Source of the DNA: Streptomyces sp. NBC_00440
GTDB lineage: Bacteria; Actinomycetota; Actinomycetes; Streptomycetales; Streptomycetaceae
Assembly (NCBI RefSeq): GCF_036014215.1
Contig: NZ_CP107921.1
Location: 8,305,501 to 8,369,500, forward strand
Reading direction: 5' to 3'
Length of the DNA: 64,000 nucleotides
Numbering within the stretch: position 1 is the stretch's first letter; each line of letters begins with the position of its first letter. Shown here one piece after another: positions 35,683-44,802 of the stretch. A model generated the notes under the pieces. It had not been told where the DNA came from. It worked only from the letters and a program-made list of their open reading frames with translations, and did not search any database. The position numbers and the translations under genes were made by a program.

Positions 35683-35699
35683 TTGCAACCTATTTGCAA
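35683..35699. promoter_or_regulatory. Nur-box match upstream of tsaD
   Basis: TTGCAACCTATTTGCAA is TTGCAA-N5-TTGCAA, which fits the consensus tTGCaa-N5-ttGCAA described for the nickel-responsive Fur-family repressor Nur of Streptomyces coelicolor. It lies 26 nt upstream of the tsaD start codon, a position suited to repression. No nur gene is visible in the window, so the regulator would act in trans. Confidence 0.6.
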
Positions 35700-35900
35700 T
35701 AAGGTACGCCGTCGCGCCATGCCGCGACGAGGGAAGTGGGAACCACGAAGGAGGCTCAGACGCCCTCTGGTTTTCCCCTCACTCCGGCAGATCTCGCACT
35801 GGAGAAGCCGTACCGACCGGGGCCGCGGCGACAGCGGGAGACGTCGACGCTCCCGCAAGCCACTGTTTTCAGCAGCGGATTCGGCCCCGCCGCCTGACCC

Positions 35901-36908
35901 TCAGGAGCCGTCAGTGCTTTGGCGCAGGTACGCGCCCAGCCGCTCGATCGCCGAGGGGTTGCGCGGGCTCTCGACCAGATCGGCGTAGTCCAGCGTGTAG
36001 ATCCGCTTGTGCTTGATCGCGGACACGTTCCGCAGCGGCGGGTAGGAGAGCAGGAACTTCTTCTTCTGCTCCGCGCTCGTCGAGCCGTAGTCGTTGATGA
36101 CGATGACGTCCGGATTCCGCTTCACGACCGTCTCCCAGCCGACTGTCGTCCACGAGTCCTTGAGGTCGTGCAGGAGGTTGACGCCCCCGGCCTCGCTGAT
36201 GATCTGCTCGGGCGCGGCGTAGCGGCCGGAGGTGAACGGCTGGTCCTGGCCGCTGTCGTAGAGGAAGACCGAGGGCCGGCCCGTGCCCTTGGGGGCCTTT
36301 GCGTGCACGGCGGCAACCGTGGCCTTGTACTGCTTGATCAGCTTCTGGGCGCGCTTCTCGACGCCGAAGATCCGGCCGAGGTTCTCCAGGTCCGTATAGA
36401 GCGCGTCGAGCGGCGGCATGATGCCGCGCGAGGTGCTTGTACGGGCGTTGCGGCAGGACTCGGTGAGCAGATACGTGTCGATGCCGTCCTTGTGCAGCTC
36501 GTCCGGTGTCAGGACGTTCTCGTTGAATCCGTAGTTCCAGCCGGCGAAGACGAGGTCGGCACGCGCGTTCAGGGCGATCTCCTTGGTGATGTGGTCCTTG
36601 GAGAGCCACTTCACCTTGTCGTACGCGTCCTTGTACGGCAGGCCGACGAGGGAGCCCTTGTCAGCGGGCATGACATAGCCCGCCATGCGGCCCTCCAGGC
36701 CGAGCGCGAACATGAGCTCCGTGATGCCGACATCGTTGGTCACCACCCGCTCGGGGCGCTTGTCGTACGTGACCTGCTTGCCGCAGTTGGTGACGGTCAC
36801 CGCCGGGGACTTCGCGGCCTTGGAGTCGGACGCGACCTTCGCGCCACAGCCGGTCAGCGTGAGAGCGGCGGCGAGGCCGAGGGAGGCGGAGGAGATGAGC
36901 TTGCGCAC
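35901..36908 (-). CDS. ABC transporter substrate-binding lipoprotein (FecB/BtuF type)
   Basis: A lipoprotein signal (LGLAAALTLTGC|G) is followed by a FecB/BtuF-like binding protein: VTYDKRPERVVTNDVGITEL, LNARADLVFAGWNYGFNENV, SVFLYDSGQDQPFTSGRYAA, WETVVKRNPDVIVINDYGS. It would bind a metal-chelate or corrinoid outside the membrane. It is the third gene of a permease-ATPase-binding protein operon whose leader is a cobalamin riboswitch, so cobalamin, a cobinamide or a cobalt chelate is the likely cargo. ATG 36908 is the only start that keeps the signal peptide. Confidence 0.88.
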   Translation of the reverse strand: MRKLISSASLGLAAALTLTGCGAKVASDSKAAKSPAVTVTNCGKQVTYDKRPERVVTNDVGITELMFALGLEGRMAGYVMPADKGSLVGLPYKDAYDKVKWLSKDHITKEIALNARADLVFAGWNYGFNENVLTPDELHKDGIDTYLLTESCRNARTSTSRGIMPPLDALYTDLENLGRIFGVEKRAQKLIKQYKATVAAVHAKAPKGTGRPSVFLYDSGQDQPFTSGRYAAPEQIISEAGGVNLLHDLKDSWTTVGWETVVKRNPDVIVINDYGSTSAEQKKKFLLSYPPLRNVSAIKHKRIYTLDYADLVESPRNPSAIERLGAYLRQSTDGS

Positions 36909-36929
36909 GGGGGCCTTCCGGAAGGGGTG

Positions 36930-37691
<762 letters not shown>

Positions 37692-37756
37692 AACTCCTCC
37701 TTCACATCAAGCATCGGAACGGGGACAGATACGGGTGCGCTGCGGGAGGCGCGGCC

Positions 37757-38836
37757 TCAACGGCCTGTCAGCGCATGGCCCCCGCGCCGCATGAGCAGCA
37801 GGAACGCGGGCACACCGAGGGCGGCCGTGACCACGCCGACGGGCAATTCCGTCGGTGCGAGCAGCACCCGCGACAGCACGTCGGCCCACACGAGCAGGAC
37901 CGCCCCGGCGAGCGGCGCGACCGCAAGCACCCGCTGGTGCGACGCGCCGACGAGCATGCGTACGAGGTGTGGAACCATCAGCCCGACGAAACCGATCGCC
38001 CCGCTCACGGCGACCACCGTGCCCGTCACAGCCGCCGTCACGACGAACAGCTCACGCCGCAGCCGGTCGGGCGGCACACCCAGGGCCGCCGCCGTCTCGT
38101 CGCCCATCGAGAGCGCGTCGAGCGAGCCCGCCCGCAGCTTGAGCCACAGCCACCCCGCCAGGACCGTCCCTGCCGCCAGCGGAACTTTCGGCCAGGTCGC
38201 CCCGCCCAGGCTGCCGAGCAGCCACATCATCGCTGCACGAGCCGCCTCGCCCCGCTCGGCGCCGAAGACCATGACGGTCGTGACGGCCTGGAAGCCGTAG
38301 GCGAGCGCGGTGCCGGTCAGGATCAGCCGCAGCGGGCTGAGCCCGAGCGGGGAGCGGGCCACCGCGTAGACGATGAGGGTCGCGGCGAGCGCCGACACGA
38401 AGGCGGAGAAGGAGAGCGCCCAGACGCCGAGACCGGCGAGCGCGCCGAACAGGATGACCGCGTTGGCGCCGACGGCGGCGCCGGAGGAGATACCGAGCAC
38501 GAAGGGATCGGCAAGCGCGTTGCGCACCAGTGCCTGTACCGCGACGCCGACAGCGGCGAGCCCCGCGCCGACCACGGCGGCCAGCACGACGCGCGGGAAG
38601 CGGATCTCCCACACGATGGTGTAGGCCCCCGCATCGTCGGTGCCGAGTCTCCCGCCGCTGAGGCCGGCCCACATGAGCCGCAGTACCTGCCCCCAGCCCA
38701 TTCCCGTCGCTCCGAGCCCGACCCCGCACGCGAGCGAGACGATCAACGCGAGTGCGAGTCCGATGACCAGTTGCGCAGTAGGTATTCGTCCCCTTGGGAC
38801 AACCTCGGGGGCAGAGGGGGTGGTGGTGCGGGACAC
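37757..38836 (-). CDS. ABC transporter permease (FecCD/BtuC type)
   Basis: About nine to ten hydrophobic helices with family motifs VWEIRFPRVVLAAVVGAGLA, VQALVRNALADPFVLGISSG, GAIGFVGLMVPHLVRMLVG and PTELPVGVVTAALGVPAF. It is the first gene after the cobalamin riboswitch. The start is ambiguous: GGAGG abuts ATG 38848 but lies 12 nt from GTG 38836 (VSRTTTPSAPE), so GTG is preferred. The product forms the membrane channel for the downstream ATPase and binding protein. Confidence 0.9.
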   Translation of the reverse strand: MSRTTTPSAPEVVPRGRIPTAQLVIGLALALIVSLACGVGLGATGMGWGQVLRLMWAGLSGGRLGTDDAGAYTIVWEIRFPRVVLAAVVGAGLAAVGVAVQALVRNALADPFVLGISSGAAVGANAVILFGALAGLGVWALSFSAFVSALAATLIVYAVARSPLGLSPLRLILTGTALAYGFQAVTTVMVFGAERGEAARAAMMWLLGSLGGATWPKVPLAAGTVLAGWLWLKLRAGSLDALSMGDETAAALGVPPDRLRRELFVVTAAVTGTVVAVSGAIGFVGLMVPHLVRMLVGASHQRVLAVAPLAGAVLLVWADVLSRVLLAPTELPVGVVTAALGVPAFLLLMRRGGHALTGR

Positions 38837-38944
38837 GGTGGCGCACATCCTCCGGGTCGGTGCCACCGGTGGAGAGCGCAGGGCACCAGAAAAGCCCGGG
38901 AGCTCTGGGGATCCTGCTCGCAGTCCGCGGCGAGCGGTTGACGG

Positions 38945-39090
38945 GTTGCACACCTGCCGCGGGTGACCGGACTCGCGTGACCTGGCAGGCCACACACACC
39001 GTTGCGGGACAGCGCCGGACTCGCACCGGCTTCCCCCGCGGGAGGCAGGCGCAGCGTAGCAACCCGGAGACACCGGTCCACCAGGTGGAT
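38945..39090 (-). ncRNA. Cobalamin riboswitch
   Basis: Reading the minus strand, the core GGGGAAGCCGGTGCGAGTCC is followed by GGCGCTGTCCCGCAACGGT and later AGTCCGGTCACCCGC. These match the conserved B12-box segments of the cobalamin riboswitch (GGGAA..GGTGxxAxxCC..CxGxCCCGCxACxGT and AGxCxGGxxACC). It ends about 100 nt upstream of the permease start. Ligand binding would switch off the ABC operon. A GC-rich stretch with CCCGGG and TTTT near 38890-38905 may be part of the expression platform. Confidence 0.85.
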
Positions 39091-39268
39091 GGTGCCCGCT
39101 TGAGGGGCACGGCCGGCTCCCGTGTGCGGCGACTGGTCATGTGACGCGCATCACGTGGCCAGTCGGGAACGCGGGCGCGCCCGCATCCGACTACTGGCAA
39201 GACACCGTGCGCCCCATAGCCATGGCATGGCGCTGGGGGAGCGGTGGCCGGCACGATCGGGAGAAGCA

Positions 39269-39544
39269 GTGAGCCAAGTCCATGGAGGCGAGCAAGCCTC
39301 CGCGTCACCACCGTCCTCCGTGCACCGTTCGAGGCTCCGATGGCTCCCGCCACCTGCGCTCTTCGGTTTCGTTCTGTTGCTCGCGGCGATGTTCGGGCTT
39401 TCGTACGCCGTGGGTCAGGCGGTCGGTCCGGTCGCTCCCGGCATGCACGGGACGAGCAGCGGTGGCGGTTCCGGCGGGCACGGCGGCGGGCCGGACTCCG
39501 GTGACATGGGCGGGATGGACATGGGACACGGGAGCGGTGGCTGA
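39269..39544 (+). CDS. Small membrane protein with His/Met-rich copper-binding-like tail
   Basis: A 91-residue protein with one transmembrane helix (ALFGFVLLLAAMFGLSYAVG) and a Gly/His/Met/Asp-rich tail (PGMHGTSSGG, GDMGGMDMGHGSGG). Such MDMGHG tails bind copper. GTG 39269 is preferred because GGGAGAAG lies 2-9 nt upstream; ATG 39227 is an alternative. The stop overlaps the copA start (TGATG), so it is translated with the copper ATPase and may deliver or sense copper at the membrane. Confidence 0.75.
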   Translation: MSQVHGGEQASASPPSSVHRSRLRWLPPPALFGFVLLLAAMFGLSYAVGQAVGPVAPGMHGTSSGGGSGGHGGGPDSGDMGGMDMGHGSGG

Positions 39545-41832
39545 TGGGGACCGTACCTGTGCCGTCCTTGACGGTCACCGACATCGAGGTCGGCGGGATG
39601 ACGTGTGCCGCGTGCGTGCGGCGCGTGGAGAAGAAGCTGGCCAAGCTCGACGGGGTCGCGGCGAGCGTGAACCTCGCGACAGGCAGAGCGCGGGTCAGTC
39701 ATCCTGCCGACGTCAGCCCGCACGAGCTCGTCGCCGCCGTGGAGCAGGCGGGATACACGGCCCGCCTGCCCCGGTCCGACAAGGAGGGAGGGACGCGGGG
39801 AGACGACGAGGAATCGGCGGCGGACCGCGCCGAGCGCTCGCGGCTGGTCGTGGTCGCCCTGCTGTCGGTTCCTGTGATCGTGCTGTCGATGGTCCCGGCG
39901 CTGCAGTTCCGTAACTGGCAGTGGCTGTGCTTCATGCTGGCCGCGCCGGTCGCGGTGTGGGGCGCGTGGCCCTTCCACGAGCGGGCGCTGCGCGGGGTGC
40001 GACACGGCGCGGCGACGATGGATTCGCTGGTCTCGCTCGGCGTCCTGGCGTCGTTCTCCTGGTCGGTGTATGCGCTGCTCTTCGGCGGCGCGGGCCGGGT
40101 GGGGATGCGGATGCCGTTCACGCTGGTGCCATCCGCCGCCGACGGGGCCGCCCACCTATATCTGGAGGCGGCTGTCGGGGTCCCGTTGTTCGTGCTCGTC
40201 GGCCGGTTCCTGGAGGCGCGGGCACGACGGGGGACGGGAGCCGTGCTGCGGTCGCTGGCCCGCCTGGGGGTCAAGGACGTCGCAGTGCGTGAAGGCCGCA
40301 GCGAGCGGTTGGTGCCCATCGAGCAGCTCGCTGTCGGCGACACCTTTCTGGTACGTCCTGGCGAGCGCGTCGCCACCGACGGTGTCGTCGTGGAGGGCAA
40401 CTCGGCTGTCGACCGGGCGCTGGTGACCGGTGAGAGCGAGCCGGTCGAGGCAGGCCCTGGGGACAGGGTGATCGGGGGCGCGGTGAATGCGGGCGGGATG
40501 CTGGTGGTCTGCGCCGCTGCCGTCGGCGCGGACACCCAACTGGCCCGTATCACGCGGATGGTGACCGATGCGCAGGCGGGCAAGGCGCGGGCGCAGCGGC
40601 TCGCGGACTCGGTGGCCGGGGTGTTCGTGCCGGTGATCCTGGCGCTGGCGGTGACCACGCTGGGCTTCTGGCTCGGCGCGGAGGCCGAGGCGCAGGCTGC
40701 GGTCACCGCGTCTGTGGCGGTCCTGGTCGTGGCTTGCCCGTGCGCGCTGGGGCTTGCCACACCGACGGCGCTGATGGCCGCGACCGGGCGGGGCGCCCAA
40801 CTCGGAGTACTGGTCACCGGGCCCCAGGCGTTGGAGGGCTTGCAGCACATCGACACCGTCGTGCTGGACAAGACCGGCACGCTCACCTCGGGCCACATGA
40901 GTGTCGCCCGGGTCACCGTCGTCCCCGGCGGTCCGGCGGAGAGCGACGTGTTGCGCTTGGCCGCGTCGGTCGAGGACGGATCGGAGCATCCGCTCGGACG
41001 GGCGATCACCGTGTATGCCGTGCGCATGCTTGCTGATGAAGTGTTTTTGCCGGTAGGGGATTTCGTGGCTGTGCCCGGCTTCGGTGTACGCGGCGTGGTG
41101 GAGGGGCGGCTCGTGGAGGTGTCCGCCGTCGCCGAGGATCTGCCCAGCACGCTCGGCGATGCGTTGCTGGCTTCTGAGGAGGCGGCGCACAGCGCCGTGC
41201 AGGTTCGCGTCGACGGGGTGGTCGTGGCGCTGATCGCGGTGGGAGACGTGATCCGCCCGGGCAGTTACCGGGCTGTGGACCGGCTGCGCCGGCTGGGAGT
41301 GCGCCCCGTGCTGGCCACCGGTGACCGGGAGGCTCCGGCCCGTGCGGTCGCGTCCCAGCTTGCCATCGACACGGTCCACGCTGCCTGTTCGCCCGAGGAC
41401 AAGGCTGCGCTGGTCGCCGTACTCAGGGCCGAGGGCCGCCGGGTCGCGGTCGTCGGTGACGGCGTCAACGACGCGGGGGCCCTCGCGTCGGCCGATCTCG
41501 GCATCGCCATGGGCGCGGGAACGGATGTGGCGATCGGCGCCGCCGACGTGACGCTCGTACGCGGCGACATCGAGGCGCTGGCCGACGCTGTGCGCCTGTC
41601 CCGCACGACGCTCGCCACCATCCGGGCCAACCTGGTGTGGGCGTTCGGCTACAACGTCGTGACCGTGCCGCTGGCCATGGTCGGACTGCTCAATCCGATG
41701 CTGGCGGCTGCGGCCATGTCGGTCAGCTCGGTCCTCGTCGTCGTCAACAGCCTGCGGCTGCGGGCCTGGCAACCCGCGCCCACCGCTGCCCGTACGCACA
41801 AGCCCCGGCAACGGGCGGGAAGCAACTGGTGA
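39544..41832 (+). CDS. copA: Copper-exporting P1B-type ATPase
   Basis: N-terminal heavy-metal domain with GGMTCAAC (C21, C24), phosphatase motif LVTGESEPV, channel motif VVACPCALGLATP (about 398), phosphorylation motif DKTGTLTSG (about 442), nucleotide-binding SEHPLGRA and hinge GDGVNDAGAL. The last helices carry FGYNVV and MSVSSV, the Tyr-Asn and Met-Ser-Ser signature of Cu(I) pumps. It exports Cu(I) with ATP. It overlaps the upstream small gene and the downstream chaperone gene, forming a tight operon. Confidence 0.93.
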   Translation: MGTVPVPSLTVTDIEVGGMTCAACVRRVEKKLAKLDGVAASVNLATGRARVSHPADVSPHELVAAVEQAGYTARLPRSDKEGGTRGDDEESAADRAERSRLVVVALLSVPVIVLSMVPALQFRNWQWLCFMLAAPVAVWGAWPFHERALRGVRHGAATMDSLVSLGVLASFSWSVYALLFGGAGRVGMRMPFTLVPSAADGAAHLYLEAAVGVPLFVLVGRFLEARARRGTGAVLRSLARLGVKDVAVREGRSERLVPIEQLAVGDTFLVRPGERVATDGVVVEGNSAVDRALVTGESEPVEAGPGDRVIGGAVNAGGMLVVCAAAVGADTQLARITRMVTDAQAGKARAQRLADSVAGVFVPVILALAVTTLGFWLGAEAEAQAAVTASVAVLVVACPCALGLATPTALMAATGRGAQLGVLVTGPQALEGLQHIDTVVLDKTGTLTSGHMSVARVTVVPGGPAESDVLRLAASVEDGSEHPLGRAITVYAVRMLADEVFLPVGDFVAVPGFGVRGVVEGRLVEVSAVAEDLPSTLGDALLASEEAAHSAVQVRVDGVVVALIAVGDVIRPGSYRAVDRLRRLGVRPVLATGDREAPARAVASQLAIDTVHAACSPEDKAALVAVLRAEGRRVAVVGDGVNDAGALASADLGIAMGAGTDVAIGAADVTLVRGDIEALADAVRLSRTTLATIRANLVWAFGYNVVTVPLAMVGLLNPMLAAAAMSVSSVLVVVNSLRLRAWQPAPTAARTHKPRQRAGSNW

Positions 41833-42356
41833 CCATGTCTGGATCGATCGCCGGGCCTGCACGGCCGGTGCGGCGGCTCAAACAGTCCGCGTTCGCCGCT
41901 GCGGCGCCGATGGTGGCGTGTGTGGTGGCCCTGGGTGGGCTCACCGCCTGGACTTCCCTCGGTCACGCCGGTACGCCGCCCGACGTGGCCGTCACCCGGG
42001 CCCGCGTCTTCCGGACGACGGGCGGGACTCCCGAGACCGCAGCCTTCTTCCGGATCGCCAACCAGGGCGGATCGGCTGATGAGTTGACCGAGGTGACCTC
42101 GCCGTCCGTGCCGGGCGGGATCAGGCTGAGCCGGCACCGGATGACGCCGGACAGTGCGGCCTACCGCGACGCCGTGGACCGGCTCCAGGTGCCCGCCCGG
42201 GGCACGTTGGACATGACGCCGATGTCCAGCGATGTGACCGTGCCCGCGGGCCAGGGATGGCGTGCGGGCGACCGGATCTGGTTCGACCTGCATTTCGAGC
42301 ACAGCGGTACGGTGCGGGTACAGGCGGAGGTCGTCCGGCCCGGGAGTGCGGACTGA
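41829..42356 (+). CDS. PCu(A)C-type copper chaperone, membrane-anchored
   Basis: A signal anchor (FAAAAPMVACVVALGGLTAW) is followed by a DUF461/PCu(A)C-like beta domain: VTRARVFRTTGGTPETAAFF, RLSRHRM, VPARGTLDMTPMSSDVTVPA. In the family, Cu(I) is held by an H-M...H-x-M set; here RHRM and the Met pair DMTPM are visible, but the HxM is not in its usual form, so binding may differ. GTG 41829 overlaps the copA stop; ATG 41835 is an alternative. It would carry copper outside the cell, e.g. to cuproenzymes. Confidence 0.75.
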   Translation: MTMSGSIAGPARPVRRLKQSAFAAAAPMVACVVALGGLTAWTSLGHAGTPPDVAVTRARVFRTTGGTPETAAFFRIANQGGSADELTEVTSPSVPGGIRLSRHRMTPDSAAYRDAVDRLQVPARGTLDMTPMSSDVTVPAGQGWRAGDRIWFDLHFEHSGTVRVQAEVVRPGSAD

Positions 42357-42725
42357 AATGACGGGCGGTACATGCGGGCAACCTCAGATTTCCGTGCGCC
42401 GTAATTCGAGTTGGTCGGCCGCGACGACCGCTCGGTTCCCGTGAGGGAGAAGGAGAATCCTCACGGGTGGTGGAAGTTGCCCGTGACTTCTGAAGTCGCA
42501 GTTCCTGTGCCAGCATCTCCACTGCGGGCGCGGTGGAATTCGCCTTCCCGAGCGCGCTCCGTACTCCTGTCGGCTGCAGCGATCGCCACACCCCGACCCG
42601 GTGCGGGGAGCAGCCGACGGGAATTTCCTTTCTCTCGGATATATCGGGAACCCGTACGCGGCGCAGCCCGACTACTGCTTCGGGGCGATCGAACGGCCCC
42701 TGCCGTCCGTATTCGAGGAGCGCGT
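42357..42725 (+). promoter_or_regulatory. Structured 369-nt leader upstream of the second FecBCD cassette
   Basis: The gap holds two strong hairpins. CCCGTGAGG (42438-42446) pairs with CCTCACGGG (42459-42467). GTCGGCTGC (42569-42577) pairs with GCAGCCGAC (42610-42618), enclosing an inner CCCCG/CGGGG pair. A palindromic GATATATC follows near 42637-42644. I could not match the conserved cobalamin-riboswitch segments. The first hairpin could also terminate the copA operon. Confidence 0.4.
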
Positions 42726-43766
42726 ATGCCCGTCACGAGACCAGTAGCCGCCGTCGCGGCCGTCATCGCCCTGAGCCTTGGTGTCGCGGCGTGCGGAGCG
42801 TCGGCGGATGACGGCGGATCCGGCAGCGGCGCGGGTGCCGCCGCGGCGCGCTCCGGCTACCCCGTGAAGATCGAGAACTGCGGCACGAGTCAGGTCTTCG
42901 ACAAGGCGCCGAGCAGGGTCGTCGTCATGAACGGTGCCTCCGTCGCGGAGGTCTCGACCCTGCTCGCGCTGCGCCTCGGAGACAAGGTCGTCGCGAACCA
43001 GCAGTCGTACGGCATGTCCGAGTTCCCGGGCCGTGCCGAAGCGATCAAGAAGCTGCCGACCGGCGGCGTCAAGCAGAACGCGGCTTTCGACATTCCCCGG
43101 GAGTCGATGATCGGGCTGCGCCCCGACCTCGTCCTGTCGACGACGTCGTACGGGTTCGACGCCAAGAACGGATTCGCCACCCGCGACGAGTTGAAGAACG
43201 TCGGCGCGCGCACCTACATATCGCCGCAGGGCTGCCACGACGAGAACTCGAAGCTCACCATCGAGGACAGCTACCGTCTGCTGCGCGACATGGGCCGCAT
43301 CTTCCATGTGTCCGACCGCGCGGAGAAAATCATCGCCGCGTCGCGCAAGCACATCGCCGACATCGCCTCGAAGGTGAAAGGAAAGAAGAAGCCGAAAGTC
43401 ATGATGCTGTTCACGAACATGTCGATGGGCAGCAACGACTTCAGTTCCGTGGTGGCCAAGGGAATCTACAACGACATTCTCGGAAAGGCCGGTGCCGTCA
43501 ACGTCTTCGCCGATGCCTCGAAGACGTCCTTCGCCGACCTGAGCAAGGAGAAGGTGGCGGCCACCGATGTCGACGCTCTCGTGGTCATCGCCTACCAGGA
43601 CCCGAACGCCGCGGCCTACGCCGAGAAACTTTTCAAGGAGTTCCCCCAGTGGCCGGCCGCGAAGAACCACACGTACGTGACGGTCTCCGACTCCATCTAC
43701 CTGAGCCCCGACAACGACCTGGCCGTGGAGCGGATCGCGAAGAAGCTCCACCCGGACGCGTTCTGA
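42726..43766 (+). CDS. ABC transporter substrate-binding lipoprotein (FecB type), second cassette
   Basis: Lipoprotein signal with LGVAAC|G near residue 21. The mature protein (VFDKAPSRVVVMNGASVAEV, ESMIGLRPDLVLSTTSYGFD, PQGCHDENSKLTIEDSYRLL, AYQDPNAAAYAEKLFKEF) is a FecB-like metal-chelate binding protein. It is clearly divergent from the 35901-36908 protein. GAGGAG lies 5 nt before ATG 42726. It leads an operon with permease and ATPase. Its place behind copA and the copper chaperone raises the possibility of copper-chelate cargo, but iron-siderophore, cobalt or corrinoid cargo are equally open. Confidence 0.88.
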   Translation: MPVTRPVAAVAAVIALSLGVAACGASADDGGSGSGAGAAAARSGYPVKIENCGTSQVFDKAPSRVVVMNGASVAEVSTLLALRLGDKVVANQQSYGMSEFPGRAEAIKKLPTGGVKQNAAFDIPRESMIGLRPDLVLSTTSYGFDAKNGFATRDELKNVGARTYISPQGCHDENSKLTIEDSYRLLRDMGRIFHVSDRAEKIIAASRKHIADIASKVKGKKKPKVMMLFTNMSMGSNDFSSVVAKGIYNDILGKAGAVNVFADASKTSFADLSKEKVAATDVDALVVIAYQDPNAAAYAEKLFKEFPQWPAAKNHTYVTVSDSIYLSPDNDLAVERIAKKLHPDAF

Positions 43767-44797
43767 CCCCACCGGGCCGCCGCCGCGCCGCCGTCGCACT
43801 CGGTGTCCTGCCGTTCCTGCTCGTCGTGGTCATGCTCGTCGCCGTCAGCACCGGCGCGGTGACCGTGCCGTTGGACGACGTGTGGCGGATCGTGCTGCAC
43901 CACGTCTCGGGGATCGGGCGGGCGCCCGACGACATCGCGCTCGACCAGATCGTGTGGACGTTCCGCACGCCGCGTGTGGTTCTCGCGGCCCTCGCCGGGG
44001 CGGGGCTCGCCCTGTCCGGAGCGGTGCTGCAGACCGTGGTCGCCAACCCCCTGGCCGATCCGATCGTGCTCGGCTTCTCCTACGGAGCCACGCTCGGAGC
44101 CGTCCTTGTCATCACCCTGGGCGGCGGAACAGCCCTGCTCGGCCTCGGTGTCCCAGCCGCAGCTTTCGTGGGATCGCTGATCGCCGGAGCGCTGGTGTTC
44201 TGGCTGGGACGCAGGCGGGGCCGGATGGCGCCCACCCGTCTCATCCTGGCCGGGGTGGCGGTCGGCTACGTGTTCCTGTCGGCCACCAGCTACGTACAGC
44301 TCCAGGCCACGCCCAACGAGCTGCGCACGGTGATGTTCTGGATGCTCGGCAGCGTCGCCGGTGCCCAATGGCATCAGCTGCCCGCCGTCACCGCGGTCGT
44401 CGTGGGCTGCACGGCTCTCCTGACCCTGTTCGGTCGTCGGCTGAACGTGCTGCTCGCCGGCGACGAGACCGCCACCTCACTGGGCACCGACGTCAACCGG
44501 CTGCGGACGGTCCTGCTTCTGCTCTGCGCCCTGCTCACCGGCACGGTGATCGCGGTCGCGGGCAGCATCGGGTTCGTCGGCTTGATGATCCCGCACCTGG
44601 TACGGCTCACCGTCGGCCCCGACCACCGCCGACTGCTGCCACTGTCCGCACTGCTCGGAGCGGTCTATCTCGTCCTGGTCGACCTGCTGTCCCGCACGCT
44701 CGACCGCCCCAACGAACTCCCGCTCGGCATCCTCACCGCCCTGCTGGGCGCCCCCTTCTTCCTGTGGCTGTTGCGCCGCAACAAGGGTCTGGACTGA
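43763..44797 (+). CDS. ABC transporter permease (FecCD type), second cassette
   Basis: FecCD permease with TFRTPRVVLAALAGAGLALS, LQTVVANPLADPIVLGFSYG, GSIGFVGLMIPHLVRLTVG and PNELPLGILTALLGAPFFLW. About nine helices. The start is unclear: homology suggests it begins near the SBP stop, where only a CTG (43763, overlapping the TGA) is in frame; an ATG at 43649 would overlap the SBP gene by 118 nt. It is co-transcribed with the binding protein and ATPase. Confidence 0.88.
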   Translation: MTPPGRRRAAVALGVLPFLLVVVMLVAVSTGAVTVPLDDVWRIVLHHVSGIGRAPDDIALDQIVWTFRTPRVVLAALAGAGLALSGAVLQTVVANPLADPIVLGFSYGATLGAVLVITLGGGTALLGLGVPAAAFVGSLIAGALVFWLGRRRGRMAPTRLILAGVAVGYVFLSATSYVQLQATPNELRTVMFWMLGSVAGAQWHQLPAVTAVVVGCTALLTLFGRRLNVLLAGDETATSLGTDVNRLRTVLLLLCALLTGTVIAVAGSIGFVGLMIPHLVRLTVGPDHRRLLPLSALLGAVYLVLVDLLSRTLDRPNELPLGILTALLGAPFFLWLLRRNKGLD

Positions 44798-44802
44798 ACA
44801 CG

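Noticed and set aside
42357..42725. Second cobalamin riboswitch
   Set aside because: The conserved GGGAA..GGTG..CCCGCxAC segments are not present on either strand.
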